A program made the translations under genes and the position numbers. From assembly GCF_001882345.1 (NCBI RefSeq), contig NZ_MINL01000001.1:3915852-3979851 (forward strand): a stretch of 64,000 bases of DNA. Reading direction: 5' to 3'. This DNA comes from Halomonas sp. QHL1 (GTDB taxonomy: Bacteria; Pseudomonadota; Gammaproteobacteria; Pseudomonadales; Halomonadaceae). Positions within the stretch are counted from its first letter, which is position 1. Every line of letters begins with the position of its first letter. Below the pieces are notes generated by a model, which ran no database searches, was not told where the DNA came from, and was given only the letters and a program-made list of their open reading frames with translations. Positions 1 through 8,297 of this stretch are shown piece after piece.

Positions 1-1144
1 AGTAATCGAGCAGATGGCCGATCCGGAGATTCGCATTGTGTCGCTGACAGTGACCGAAGGCGGATACAATTTTCACCCGGTGAGCGGCGAATTCGACCTC
101 GATAACCCCCAGGTACGCGCCGATCTTGCTAACCCTACCCAGCCCACCACCAGCTTCGGGCTGGTGGTGGAAGCGCTCGCCCGCCGCCGTACGCGGGGCA
201 TTGCGCCGTTCACCGTGATGTCCTGCGATAATATTCAAGGTAATGGCGACGTGGCCAAGCGTATGTTTGGCGCCTATGCCCAGGCGCGGGACGCCGAGCT
301 AGGCGCCTGGGTTGCCAGCGAAGTGGCGTTCCCCAACGCCATGGTGGATCGTATTACCCCGGTGACGTCGCCTACGGATATTGATGAACTGAGTCAGCGT
401 TTTGGGGTAGAGGATACCTGGCCGGTGGTCTCCGAACCCTTCACCCAGTGGGTGTTGGAAGACCACTTCCCCCTTGGGCGTCCGGCGTTTGATAAAGTGG
501 GTGTCCAAGTGGTGGAGGATGTCGAACCCTACGAGCTAATGAAGCTACGCCTGCTCAACGCCAGCCACCAGGCGCTGACCTATTTTGGCTATTTAGCCGG
601 ATACCGCTATGCCCATGAGGTGTGCCAAGATCCGCTATTCGTTGATTTTTTACTGGGCTATATGCGCGAAGAGGGCACGCCGACCTTGGCGCCAGTGCCG
701 GGGGTTGATTTGGAAACCTACCGCTTAACGCTGATTGAGCGCTTCGCCAATCCGCAAATCAAAGATACCTTGGCACGCCTCTGCGCCGAGAGCTCTGACC
801 GCATTCCTAAGTGGCTAGTGCCGGTGATTCGCCAACAGTTGGCCCAAGGTGGCGAGATAGAGCGCAGCGCCGCCGTGGTGGCCAGCTGGGCGCGCTACGC
901 TGAAGGGGTAGACGAGCAGGGTGAGCCCATTGAAATTGTCGATCGCTTGAAAGCGCCGCTCATGGCGATTGCTGCCGAGAATCGCCAGCGGCCAACGGCC
1001 TTTATCGAAAACCGCGAGCTGTTTGGCGACTTAATCGACAGCACCCGTTTTGTTGAAGCCTATTTAGCTGCTCTAAGTTCACTGCACGAACGTGGCGCAC
1101 GCGCTACGCTAGAGGGTCTGGCGTCGTCCAAAGGAACATTGTGA
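1..1144 (+). CDS. mtlD: Mannitol/polyol 2-dehydrogenase, 5'-truncated by window edge
   Basis: NAD-dependent long-chain polyol dehydrogenase (mannitol dehydrogenase/fructuronate reductase family), which oxidises mannitol, arabitol or similar polyols to ketoses in the cytoplasm. The reading frame is open from base 2 and continues upstream of the window, so the N-terminal Rossmann half is partly missing; about 380 of the usual 480-500 residues are present. The family motif K-x4-N-x2-H is seen as KLRLLNASHQ near 541-570, with the ITEGGYN-like strand (VTEGGYNFH) near 50-75. The stop codon overlaps the xylulokinase start (TGATG), so the two are translationally coupled. Pseudomonas mtlD-mtlY has the same dehydrogenase-xylulokinase order. 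The exact polyol (mannitol or D-arabitol) cannot be told from sequence alone. Confidence 0.88.
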   Translation, partial: VIEQMADPEIRIVSLTVTEGGYNFHPVSGEFDLDNPQVRADLANPTQPTTSFGLVVEALARRRTRGIAPFTVMSCDNIQGNGDVAKRMFGAYAQARDAELGAWVASEVAFPNAMVDRITPVTSPTDIDELSQRFGVEDTWPVVSEPFTQWVLEDHFPLGRPAFDKVGVQVVEDVEPYELMKLRLLNASHQALTYFGYLAGYRYAHEVCQDPLFVDFLLGYMREEGTPTLAPVPGVDLETYRLTLIERFANPQIKDTLARLCAESSDRIPKWLVPVIRQQLAQGGEIERSAAVVASWARYAEGVDEQGEPIEIVDRLKAPLMAIAAENRQRPTAFIENRELFGDLIDSTRFVEAYLAALSSLHERGARATLEGLASSKGTL

Positions 1145-2631
1145 TGTATATCGGGGTAGATTGCGGTACCCAGAGTACCAAGGTAGTGGTGGTAGACGTT
1201 GAGCGGGGCAAGATTCTGGCTGAAGCAAGCCGCCCCCATCACCTGGAAGAGGGCGAAAATGGCCGCCGAGAGCAGGCGCCCGCGGAGTGGTTAGCCGCCC
1301 TAAAAGAGGCTTTTTTTGCCGCACTGGACAAAGCCGGTGTCTCGGCCAGCCAAGTGCGCGGCATCGGCGTCTCCGGCCAGCAGCACGGCATGGTCGCACT
1401 CGATGGCGAAGGTGTGCCGGTTTACCCCGCCAAGCTGTGGTGCGATACCGAGACCAGCGCCCAGAACGCTGATTTAGTTGCCCGACTGGGTGGCGAGGCA
1501 GGCTGTTTAGAGAAGCTGGGGCTGGTGCTGCAAACCGGCTATACCGCGTCTAAAGTCGCTTGGCTGCGGGAGCGGCAGCCGGATGCTTATCGGCGTATCG
1601 AGAGCCTACTGCTGCCCCACGACTACCTTAATTTCTGGCTCACCGGTGAACGGGTCACCGAGGCGGGCGATGCCTCCGGCACTGGCTACTTCGATACCCT
1701 TAAGCGCTGCTGGCAGCTGGATGTTTTTGCCGAGATAGCCCCAGAACTAGACCCCAAGCGGGTACTCCCCCGCGTGCTGGAAGCCCATGAGCCGGTAGGC
1801 GTTGTGCGCCCGGCGGTGGCCCGTGAGCTGGGGCTGGGCGAAAATGTTGTCGTCTCCTCCGGCGGCGGCGACAATATGTTGGGTGCCATTGGCACCGGCA
1901 ATATTACCCCAGGGCTAATCACGCTGAGTCTGGGCACCTCCGGCACCGTTTGCGCTTACTCGGCTACCCCTATTGAGTGCGATAACGCCATGGTCGCCAA
2001 CTTCTGCTCCAGCACCGGCGGCTGGCTGCCATTGATCTGCACGATGAATGTCACTTCGGCCACGACGCGGGTACGCGAGCTGTTTGGCTTGGATCTGTCG
2101 GCGTTTGGCGAGAAGGTAGCCAGCGCGCCAATAGGCGCCGAAGGCGTGACCGTATTGCCGTTTTTCAACGGCGAGCGAGTGCCAATGCTTCCCGACGCCG
2201 CAGCGGACTTCCTTGGCCTGACCAGTCTGAATACCACCCAGGCTAATGTGTGTCGGGCCGTGGTGGAGGGGGCCACTTTCGGGCTACGCTATGGGCTGGA
2301 ACTGCTGGGTGATTTAACCGCCGGGGCCAGCCAGATTCGCTTGATCGGTGGCGGCGCTAACAGCCCCGTATGGCGGCAGATGGTAGCGGATATTACCGGT
2401 ACCCAGGTGATTTGCCCTGAGATTACCGATGCGGCCGCGCTTGGCGCGGCAATACAGGCGGCTTGGTGCGACCAGCGGACCGAGGGCGTAACTCTGGAGG
2501 CGCTGTGTGAGCGGCTCGTCCATTTGGATGCCAAGTCGTTGGCCGACCCACAACCAGAAAGTGTGGCCGCCTACCAACCCATTTATGCGCGTTATTGCGC
2601 AGCACTTGAACAACGCCATGGCGGCGCTTAA
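1144..2631 (+). CDS. xylB: Xylulokinase (FGGY family)
   Basis: ATP-dependent phosphorylation of D-xylulose to xylulose 5-phosphate. The 495-residue length is normal for the family. The N-terminal phosphate loop is DCGTQSTK, the FGGY substrate motif is [18 protein letters not shown] lies mid-protein, and the C-terminal ATP-site motif is [12 protein letters not shown] at 1144 is preferred over GTG at 1141 because AAGGA at 1131-1135 is then 8 bases away. The start overlaps the dehydrogenase stop by one base. Placed between a polyol dehydrogenase and transaldolase, it would take D-arabitol- or xylitol-derived xylulose, or the ketose formed upstream, into the pentose phosphate pathway. Mannitol clusters of pseudomonads carry the same gene as mtlY. 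Confidence 0.93.
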   Translation: MYIGVDCGTQSTKVVVVDVERGKILAEASRPHHLEEGENGRREQAPAEWLAALKEAFFAALDKAGVSASQVRGIGVSGQQHGMVALDGEGVPVYPAKLWCDTETSAQNADLVARLGGEAGCLEKLGLVLQTGYTASKVAWLRERQPDAYRRIESLLLPHDYLNFWLTGERVTEAGDASGTGYFDTLKRCWQLDVFAEIAPELDPKRVLPRVLEAHEPVGVVRPAVARELGLGENVVVSSGGGDNMLGAIGTGNITPGLITLSLGTSGTVCAYSATPIECDNAMVANFCSSTGGWLPLICTMNVTSATTRVRELFGLDLSAFGEKVASAPIGAEGVTVLPFFNGERVPMLPDAAADFLGLTSLNTTQANVCRAVVEGATFGLRYGLELLGDLTAGASQIRLIGGGANSPVWRQMVADITGTQVICPEITDAAALGAAIQAAWCDQRTEGVTLEALCERLVHLDAKSLADPQPESVAAYQPIYARYCAALEQRHGGA

Positions 2632-2651
2632 AAGCATATCAAGGAGATTTT

Positions 2652-3605
2652 ATGACCAGCCAGCTGCAACAGTTAAAGCAACATTCGCTTGTCGTCGCCG
2701 ATACCGGAGATCTTGAGGCTATTCGCCGTTATCAGCCCCAGGATGCCACCACTAACCCGTCGCTGCTGCTCAAAGCGTTTAGCCTGCCAGGTTATCAAGC
2801 GCTGATCGACGAAGAGCTGAGCAGCGTAAAAGCCTCTGGTGGTAGCCGTGAAGAGCAGGTCAAGCATGCCGTTGACCGTCTGGCGGTGGCGATGGGTAGT
2901 GAGATTTCCGCCGTGGTGCCGGGCCGTGTCTCCACCGAAGTGGCTGCTCGTTTGTCGTTTGATACCCAGGCCAGCATCGCCAAGGCCCATGAGTTAATCG
3001 AACTGTACGACGCACGCGGCGTGTCACGTGACCGTGTGCTGATCAAGCTGGCGTCTACTTGGGAAGGCATTCGTGCCGCCGAGGTGCTCGAACGCGAGGG
3101 CATTCAGTGCAACCTAACGCTACTGTTCAGCGATGCCCAAGCCCAGGCCTGCTTTGATGCCGGGGTATTTCTGATCTCTCCCTTTGTCGGCCGTGTGACT
3201 GATTGGTATAAAAAAGAGACTGGCAACGACTACACGCCGGAAAACGATCCAGGCGTTCAGTTTGTTCAGGGTGTTTGTGAGCGTGCCAACCAGGGTGGCT
3301 ACGACACCGTAGTAATGGGCGCAAGCTTCCGCACCACCGGCCAGGTGCTTGCCTTAGCAGGCTGCCCAAGGCTAACGATTTCGCCTGCCTTGCTAGAAGA
3401 GCTGGATGCCACTGAAGGCAGTGTCACCGCACAAATTCAATCTGGTAAAGGCAGTGGCAAACCTACTGAGCCGCTGAGCGAAACCGCCTTCCGCTGGGGC
3501 CACAATCAAGACGCCATGGCCAACGACAAGCTGGCTGAAGGTATCCGCCGCTTCCATGATGATCAGTTGGAACTGGAATCATTGATCGATAAACGCTTGA
3601 ATTAA
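2652..3605 (+). CDS. tal: Transaldolase, TalB type
   Basis: Moves a dihydroxyacetone unit between sedoheptulose 7-phosphate and glyceraldehyde 3-phosphate in the non-oxidative pentose phosphate pathway. The 317-residue protein matches TalB length. The N-terminal DATTNPSLL motif and the Schiff-base lysine K132 in [11 protein letters not shown] are present, followed by CNLTLLFS and the [12 protein letters not shown] phosphate-binding strand. A good Shine-Dalgarno (AAGGAG, 2641-2646) precedes ATG 2652. It lies 20 bases after xylB and is probably in the same transcript, so xylulose 5-phosphate made by XylB is processed by the co-expressed enzyme. Confidence 0.96.
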   Translation: MTSQLQQLKQHSLVVADTGDLEAIRRYQPQDATTNPSLLLKAFSLPGYQALIDEELSSVKASGGSREEQVKHAVDRLAVAMGSEISAVVPGRVSTEVAARLSFDTQASIAKAHELIELYDARGVSRDRVLIKLASTWEGIRAAEVLEREGIQCNLTLLFSDAQAQACFDAGVFLISPFVGRVTDWYKKETGNDYTPENDPGVQFVQGVCERANQGGYDTVVMGASFRTTGQVLALAGCPRLTISPALLEELDATEGSVTAQIQSGKGSGKPTEPLSETAFRWGHNQDAMANDKLAEGIRRFHDDQLELESLIDKRLN

Positions 3606-3649
3606 ACTACCAAACTTAGGACCTACTCATCCTTATGGAGAGACGCACT

Positions 3650-4492
3650 ATGGATGCCACCCTGAGCCAGCTGCTCGAGTCTATCGAGTTAACCCCTACC
3701 GGCGGTTTGCAGCCGCTAAGTGGGGGTGACATTGCTGCCGTTTATCGCTTGGAGACCCAACAGGGGCAGGTGGTGATTAAGCACGACGACGCGACGCGAG
3801 TGCGCGGTGAAGCCGAGGGGCTACGTGTCTTGGGCAGCGCCTGCGAGAAGCTTGCGGTCCCGGAAGTGCTAGGTTTATCGGAAGGCTGGCTGGTCATTGA
3901 GTCATTAGACACAGTGCCTGGGGAGCCGAAGAGCGAGGCCGCGCTTGGTGAAGGGCTGCGCGGCCTGCATAGCGTAATTGGCGATGCCCACGGCTGGCAT
4001 CAAGATAATGCCTGTGGGCAAACGCCTCAGCCGAATTCCCCGCTTAGCGACGGACGAGCTTTTCAGCGCGAGCGTCGCCTACTTCCGCTGTGTGAGGCGT
4101 GCCACCAGCGTGGTCTATTGGGTAATGAGCTGCGAGGGCGGATCGAGCGCTTAGCCCATGATTTAGAACACTGGTTGCCGAATGTACCGCCCAGCTTGCT
4201 ACACGGCGATTGTTGGTCGGGGAATGTGCTCTTCACCACCTGGGGGCCGGCGCTTATCGATCCGGCCGTTTATCGCCACTACCCGGAAGTGGACGTGGCG
4301 ATGCTGACGCTATTTGGTTCGCCGGGCGAGGCGTTTTTTGACGCCTACTGGAACGGCGACGCCCCGACCGATTGGCCGAGGCGTGAAGCCCTGTTTCAGC
4401 TCTACCCGCTACTGAATCATCTGCTGCTATTCGGTGCCGGTTACCGCTCGGCAGTTGAACGCAGCGTGGCGAGGGTCGAGTCCTTAGCTTGA
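3650..4492 (+). CDS. Fructosamine kinase/aminoglycoside phosphotransferase-like protein
   Basis: Member of the fructosamine-3-kinase (FN3K) family of small-molecule kinases, which phosphorylate ketoamine adducts on proteins and so repair glycation. Visible kinase-fold features are an N-terminal glycine-rich segment with VVIKHDD, the catalytic loop LLHGDCWSGNVLF, and the metal-binding segment ALIDPAVYRHYPEVDVAML followed by LFGSPGEAFFDAYW, which is the characteristic FN3K C-terminal signature. ATG 3650 was chosen because GGAGAG at 3637-3642 is spaced 7 bases from it; an upstream ATG at 3635 has no ribosome site. It follows the sugar operon by 44 bases and may be co-transcribed, which would fit glycation repair alongside ketose metabolism. 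The bacterial substrate is unknown. Confidence 0.85.
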   Translation: MDATLSQLLESIELTPTGGLQPLSGGDIAAVYRLETQQGQVVIKHDDATRVRGEAEGLRVLGSACEKLAVPEVLGLSEGWLVIESLDTVPGEPKSEAALGEGLRGLHSVIGDAHGWHQDNACGQTPQPNSPLSDGRAFQRERRLLPLCEACHQRGLLGNELRGRIERLAHDLEHWLPNVPPSLLHGDCWSGNVLFTTWGPALIDPAVYRHYPEVDVAMLTLFGSPGEAFFDAYWNGDAPTDWPRREALFQLYPLLNHLLLFGAGYRSAVERSVARVESLA

Positions 4493-4493
4493 G

Positions 4494-4934
4494 TTACCAA
4501 GACTTATAGGGCAAAAACTTACCGTTTAAGGTGAGCAAAACCCGGTCGCCTTTGGGGTCTTCGATTTTGTCGACCTCCATGGTGAAGTCGATGGCGCTCA
4601 TAATGCCGTCGCCAAATTTCTCCTGCACCACGTCTTTAAGGGTCTCCCCGTATACGCCGACAACTTCGTACAGGCGGTAGATGAAAGGGTCTTGGGGAAT
4701 CGCTTCATCCCAGACTTTGGTAGGGAAGGCCACCAGGGCGTCAGCGACATCGCTCTCCACACCCAGTGTGTCGCAAAGCTTAGCGGCAACCTCTTGGCTG
4801 GCGCTGTTCATACCGTAGCAGGCGGAGGCGACCCAGACTGGCGACATGTCGACTGCCTTACCAATATCGTCCCAGCTCATCTTTTTACGCGCTTTGGCGG
4901 CGAGCAGAGTGTGACGCATTTCGAGCTTATCCAT
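4494..4934 (-). CDS. cynS: Cyanate hydratase (cyanase)
   Basis: Converts cyanate plus bicarbonate to ammonia and CO2 (via carbamate), a detoxification and nitrogen-scavenging step. At 146 residues it lacks about ten N-terminal residues relative to the E. coli enzyme. All three catalytic residues are visible: R87 in YRLYEVVG, E90 in the same stretch, and S113 in GIMSAIDF (E. coli R96, E99 and S122; constant offset of 9). The N-terminal half is the helix-turn-helix-like dimer domain. A strong ribosome site (AAAGGAG on the minus strand, about 4939-4947) precedes the start. It sits 58 bases downstream of an FNT channel gene on the same strand, and the pair probably forms one sigma-54-driven operon. 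Confidence 0.97.
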   Translation of the reverse strand: MDKLEMRHTLLAAKARKKMSWDDIGKAVDMSPVWVASACYGMNSASQEVAAKLCDTLGVESDVADALVAFPTKVWDEAIPQDPFIYRLYEVVGVYGETLKDVVQEKFGDGIMSAIDFTMEVDKIEDPKGDRVLLTLNGKFLPYKSW

Positions 4935-4953
4935 GATAGTTCTCCTTTAGAGG

Positions 4954-4976
4954 AAGGGCGTTTGACGCCCTTTTTT
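4954..4976 (+). terminator. Hairpin plus T-tract between FNT gene and cynS, terminator in the + direction
   Basis: A 7-bp stem AAGGGCG / CGCCCTT with loop TTTGA is followed by six T on the plus strand. Read from the plus strand it is a textbook intrinsic terminator and would stop transcription entering from the kinase gene that ends at 4492. Read from the minus strand it is an intercistronic hairpin without a following U-tract, just before the cynS ribosome site, and could tune cynS translation or mRNA stability. Confidence 0.6.
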
Positions 4977-4992
4977 GCCTAATAGGCTGTGA

Positions 4993-5805
4993 TCAAGAAA
5001 AGACTTTTTTGGCTTGGGTGCGGACGTGGGTGGTGTAGAGAACCAAACCAACCAGAGTTAAACCGCCTACCAAGTTGCCCAGTACCGTGGGGATTTCGTT
5101 CCACATAATGTATTGATACAGAGTGAAGTCAGCGCCCATCATGAGACCAATCGGGAACAAGAACATGTTGACCACGGAGTGCTCAAAGCCGAGATAGAAG
5201 AAGACAATGATCGGCATCCACATGGCCATGATCTTGCCGGAAACCGTTGTGGAGATGGCGGCGCCCACCACGCCCATTGAGACCATCCAGTTACAGAACA
5301 TGCCCCGCAGAAAAAGCACGATCCAACCGGCAAGCCCCGCCTCCTGGTACCCAACCGTGCGGCTTTCACCAACGGTCATCATCATTTGGCCGACAGCGTT
5401 GATCTCTTCAGTGCCGCCCATGGTGAAGTTCAGGTAGCCAAAGGTGGCGATAAATAGGGCGCCACAAAGGTTGCCAAGCCCCACCAGCGCCCAGCACTTC
5501 AGCATCCGGGGCAGGGTGACGCCAGGCCGCTTGTCGAGCCATGCAAGAGGTACCAAGGTGAAAACACCTGTGAGCAGGTCATAGCCCATCAGATAAAGCA
5601 TCACAAAGCCGACCGGAAAGAGCAGCGCCCCAATCAAAAAGTTGCCTGTTTGGGTCGCGATGGTGATGGCAAAAATAACCGCCAACGCTAGGGTCGCCCC
5701 CGCCATAAAGGAGCGGATAAGCGTATCTCGGGTGCCCATATAGATTTTTGACTCACCCTGATCCACCAATTTGGTGACAAATTCACTGGGCATTAGATAA
5801 GACAT
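4993..5805 (-). CDS. Formate/nitrite transporter (FNT) family channel
   Basis: Six-helix pentameric inner-membrane channel for small monovalent anions or their acids (FocA/NirC family). The 270-residue length and hydrophobic pattern fit. The signature segment CNWMVSMGVV (about 171-180) and the central-pore histidine H209 in FFYLGFEHSVVNMF are present, the latter at the FocA residue number. The protein is encoded immediately upstream of cyanase and shares its promoter, with a sigma-54 activator encoded divergently. In the family the known cargoes are formate, nitrite and hydrosulfide. Cyanate is a similar small linear anion, so this protein may be a cyanate channel; bicarbonate or nitrite are alternatives. 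That assignment is an inference from context only. Confidence 0.9.
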   Translation of the reverse strand: MSYLMPSEFVTKLVDQGESKIYMGTRDTLIRSFMAGATLALAVIFAITIATQTGNFLIGALLFPVGFVMLYLMGYDLLTGVFTLVPLAWLDKRPGVTLPRMLKCWALVGLGNLCGALFIATFGYLNFTMGGTEEINAVGQMMMTVGESRTVGYQEAGLAGWIVLFLRGMFCNWMVSMGVVGAAISTTVSGKIMAMWMPIIVFFYLGFEHSVVNMFLFPIGLMMGADFTLYQYIMWNEIPTVLGNLVGGLTLVGLVLYTTHVRTQAKKVFS

Positions 5806-5966
5806 AAGTATGTCTCCTGTGTCATTTCGGTTAATTAACGCCTAACCCAAGAGTTTTAGTGTTTCCTGCTAGGAGCGATAAATAGGAGCAATAAAACCGA
5901 TGGCTGCGCCGTCCTGGTGCAAAAGAGATTAAGCGTGTGGCGCTATCGCACTATCCACCTAACCAT

Positions 5967-5982
5967 TGCTATTTGTGTGCCA
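5967..5982 (-). promoter_or_regulatory. Sigma-54 (-24/-12) promoter of the FNT-cynS operon
   Basis: On the minus strand the sequence reads TGGCAC-ACAAA-TAGCA. The invariant GG and GC dinucleotides are separated by exactly 10 bases, as sigma-54 promoters require, and TGGCAC is a perfect -24 element; only the second base of the -12 TTGCA element differs. The predicted start is near 5955, leaving a leader of about 150 bases before the channel gene. The divergent neighbour encodes a sigma-54 activator, which independently supports the call. Confidence 0.75.
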
Positions 5983-6032
5983 ACTGGAGCGAATTGTTTT
6001 TAATTATCTGTTTTTAATGAATTAATTTATTT

Positions 6033-6118
6033 TTACGAAGATGTTTTTGAAGCGCTTATCGCGTTACGAAAAATCGTAATTAACGATATTTCGTTGTTTT
6101 ATTTGCGAAATGTCGTAA
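6033..6118. promoter_or_regulatory. Array of TTACGA-N4-TCGTAA palindromes, candidate enhancer (UAS)
   Basis: Three inverted repeats follow each other: TTACGA-AAAA-TCGTAA (6064-6079, perfect), TAACGA-TATT-TCGTTG (6081-6096, 5-bp perfect core) and TTGCGA-AATG-TCGTAA (6103-6118, one mismatch). A further half site TTACGA lies at 6033-6038. Centres are 17 and 22 bases apart. They lie roughly 80-160 bases upstream of the predicted sigma-54 start for FNT-cynS, the normal enhancer distance, and also directly upstream of the activator gene, so they may serve both activation and autoregulation. The surrounding 5806-6168 gap is AT-rich and holds no other gene. Confidence 0.7.
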
Positions 6119-6168
6119 GTGGCGCGGGAATTGAATGGTTAAGGAGAAACCACCTTGAGCCATGAGGT

Positions 6169-8130
6169 ATGCCAATGGATGAGCAACAACGCACACACAC
6201 CGCGGCCTTGATGGGCGGTTTCTCACCTCTGGCGATGATCGTGGTCGACCCTTTTGCCGATCAGCTGCTGGACGCTAACCCTGCCGCCTGTGAGTTGCTC
6301 AATATTGATGAAGCACTCCCTCTAAAGGCGCCTTTTAGCCATCGTTTGAGTGCTTCACTGCCGCTATGGGTGAGCTTTACTGATGAGACGCTGGCACGAA
6401 AAACGGCCTGGTCGGATGACCTGGCGATACTAGACATGCTGCGCCAGCCTTATCGGGTAGAAGTTTATGCCCAGCATATTGAAGACTCTTCGCAGCTGTT
6501 GCTGACGCTGATCGACCGCAATAAAGCCGAGCAGCAGCGAGCAAAAGCGGAGTTAGGCCGCCAACACCGCCAGGGAGAGGTGGGCTGGCAGCGAGTCGAG
6601 CAGGTATTCGAGCAGATTGAGAAACAGAACCAGCTGATTCTGGGCGCAGCGGGTGAGGGCATTTATGGCCTGGATGCCGAGGGTAAAACCACCTTTGTTA
6701 ACCCCGCCGCCGAGCGCATTCTGGGCTGGAGTACTGAGGATATGGTGGGCCACGACGCGCACCTGATGTTCCACCATACCCACGCCGATGGCAGCCACTT
6801 CCCGGTGCAGCAGTGTCCTATTCACGCCTCGTTCAGCGACGGCCAGGTGCATCACGTCGATAACGAAGTCTTCTGGCATAAAAATGGCGAGGCGATTCCC
6901 GTTGAGTACACCAGCACCCCCATTTTTGAAATGGGTCGTTTGGTTGGGGCGGTGGTGCTGTTTCGCGATATTCGCGAGCGCAAGCGCGCTGAGCAGCAAC
7001 TGCGTGATGCCCTTGCAGAGGTGGAGTCACTCAAGCAGCGTCTGGAGCTGGAGAATGAGTACCTTCAAGAAGAGATAAAAGCGGAGCTTAACCATCGCGA
7101 TATTGTCGGCAATAGCCCGGCGGTGGCAAAACTGATCCAGCAGATTGAGCTGGTCGCTCCCACTAGCGCCAACGTGCTGATCAGCGGCGAGTCGGGTACC
7201 GGCAAAGAACTGATTGCCCGCGCCATTCATGCCGGTAACTCGCGCAGTGATCGACCGTTGATTCGCGTGAACTGTGCGGCTATTCCCCGTGATCTGTTTG
7301 AGAGCGAATTTTTTGGCCATGTAAAAGGCGCCTTTACCGGCGCGGTTCAGGATCGTCCAGGGCGCTTCGAGCTTGCCCACGGCGGCACGCTATTTCTGGA
7401 TGAAGTCGGTGAAATCCCCCTGGAGCTGCAGAGCAAGCTGCTGCGGGTGTTGCAGGACCAGCAATTTGAGCGGGTGGGCGATAACCGTACCCGCGAGGTA
7501 GATGTTCGTGTGATTGCTGCTACTAACCGCGAACTACGCGACATGATCGACGAGGGCCACTTTCGTGAGGATCTCTATTTCCGCCTCAATGTGTTCCCGA
7601 TTGATTCGGTACCGTTGCGCAAACGAATAGAAGACGTACCGCTGCTGGCGCGGCACTTTTTACAGCGTGCCTGCCTGAAATTTAATAAGCCGGGAGTGCG
7701 CATCCCCCCCGCCCAATTGGAAATTCTTCAGCGCTACCCATGGCCGGGCAATATTCGTGAGCTGGAAAACATTATTGAGCGCCAAGTGATTGTGACCCAG
7801 GACCGCCGCTTGATGTTTGATGACCTGCTGTTGGGTGAGCCCCCGCGTTCGATAGGTCGTACTAACCCGGTGCCCGCGTCAGCCCACGCCAGCGTGGAGA
7901 AAAGTGAAGCTCTGCTGACCGAACATGCGCTTGGCCAGCGCCAGCGGGAGAGCACAATTGCTGCTCTGGAGCGGGCGGGAGGTAAAGTTTCCGGGGCGGG
8001 AGGTGCGGCGGAGCTGCTGGGCATCAAGCCCACTACGCTTGCTTCACGCCTGAATAAATGGGGCATCGATACGCGGGAGTTTCGCAAAAGAAAGTTCGAT
8101 TTATCGCCAACCCATCATGCTTTGGACTAA
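6169..8130 (+). CDS. PAS-AAA+ sigma-54-dependent activator, CynF-like by context
   Basis: Enhancer-binding protein of 653 residues. Domain order: an N-terminal PAS-like segment (about 15-115), a helical linker, a second PAS domain (about 150-275, [14 protein letters not shown]), a coiled coil (about 275-315), and the AAA+ domain with Walker A GESGTGKE (about 341), the sigma-54 contact loop GAFTGA (about 386), Walker B FLDEVGEI, and [10 protein letters not shown]. It ends in a Fis-type helix-turn-helix (about 605-645, [16 protein letters not shown]). ATG 6169 is the first possible in-frame start after a TGA at 6163; its ribosome site is weak. It is divergent from FNT-cynS and next to the palindromes, so it very likely activates that operon. 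A sigma-54 activator, CynF, is known from a cyanate cluster of Pseudomonas pseudoalcaligenes. The PAS domains imply a small-molecule or redox signal. Confidence 0.9.
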   Translation: MPMDEQQRTHTAALMGGFSPLAMIVVDPFADQLLDANPAACELLNIDEALPLKAPFSHRLSASLPLWVSFTDETLARKTAWSDDLAILDMLRQPYRVEVYAQHIEDSSQLLLTLIDRNKAEQQRAKAELGRQHRQGEVGWQRVEQVFEQIEKQNQLILGAAGEGIYGLDAEGKTTFVNPAAERILGWSTEDMVGHDAHLMFHHTHADGSHFPVQQCPIHASFSDGQVHHVDNEVFWHKNGEAIPVEYTSTPIFEMGRLVGAVVLFRDIRERKRAEQQLRDALAEVESLKQRLELENEYLQEEIKAELNHRDIVGNSPAVAKLIQQIELVAPTSANVLISGESGTGKELIARAIHAGNSRSDRPLIRVNCAAIPRDLFESEFFGHVKGAFTGAVQDRPGRFELAHGGTLFLDEVGEIPLELQSKLLRVLQDQQFERVGDNRTREVDVRVIAATNRELRDMIDEGHFREDLYFRLNVFPIDSVPLRKRIEDVPLLARHFLQRACLKFNKPGVRIPPAQLEILQRYPWPGNIRELENIIERQVIVTQDRRLMFDDLLLGEPPRSIGRTNPVPASAHASVEKSEALLTEHALGQRQRESTIAALERAGGKVSGAGGAAELLGIKPTTLASRLNKWGIDTREFRKRKFDLSPTHHALD

Positions 8131-8193
8131 GGTAAGCTGGGAGAGACTTGACAATAGGCTGCACACACATTTTTAGATTGTTCAAGGCTAGCA

Positions 8194-8217
8194 TACATAC
8201 ATGAATGTAACTATAAT
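8194..8217 (+). promoter_or_regulatory. Efflux operon promoter -10 with AcrR/TetR-like operator
   Basis: A perfect -10 hexamer TATAAT (8212-8217) is preceded by TACATACATGAATGTA (8194-8209), whose half sites TACAT and ATGTA recall the E. coli acrAB operator recognised by AcrR. The half sites here are closer together than in E. coli. The -35 region is poor; a perfect TTGACA lies further up at 8148-8153 without a matching -10. The regulator that binds here could be the TetR protein encoded at 16224-16835. Confidence 0.45.
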
Positions 8218-8297
8218 GCTCATCTTTCTGAATGGTTAAATGCGCTAATTGATTTAGCACATGCGCCATCCTGACGCTGATACCTAGAGGCAATCCC

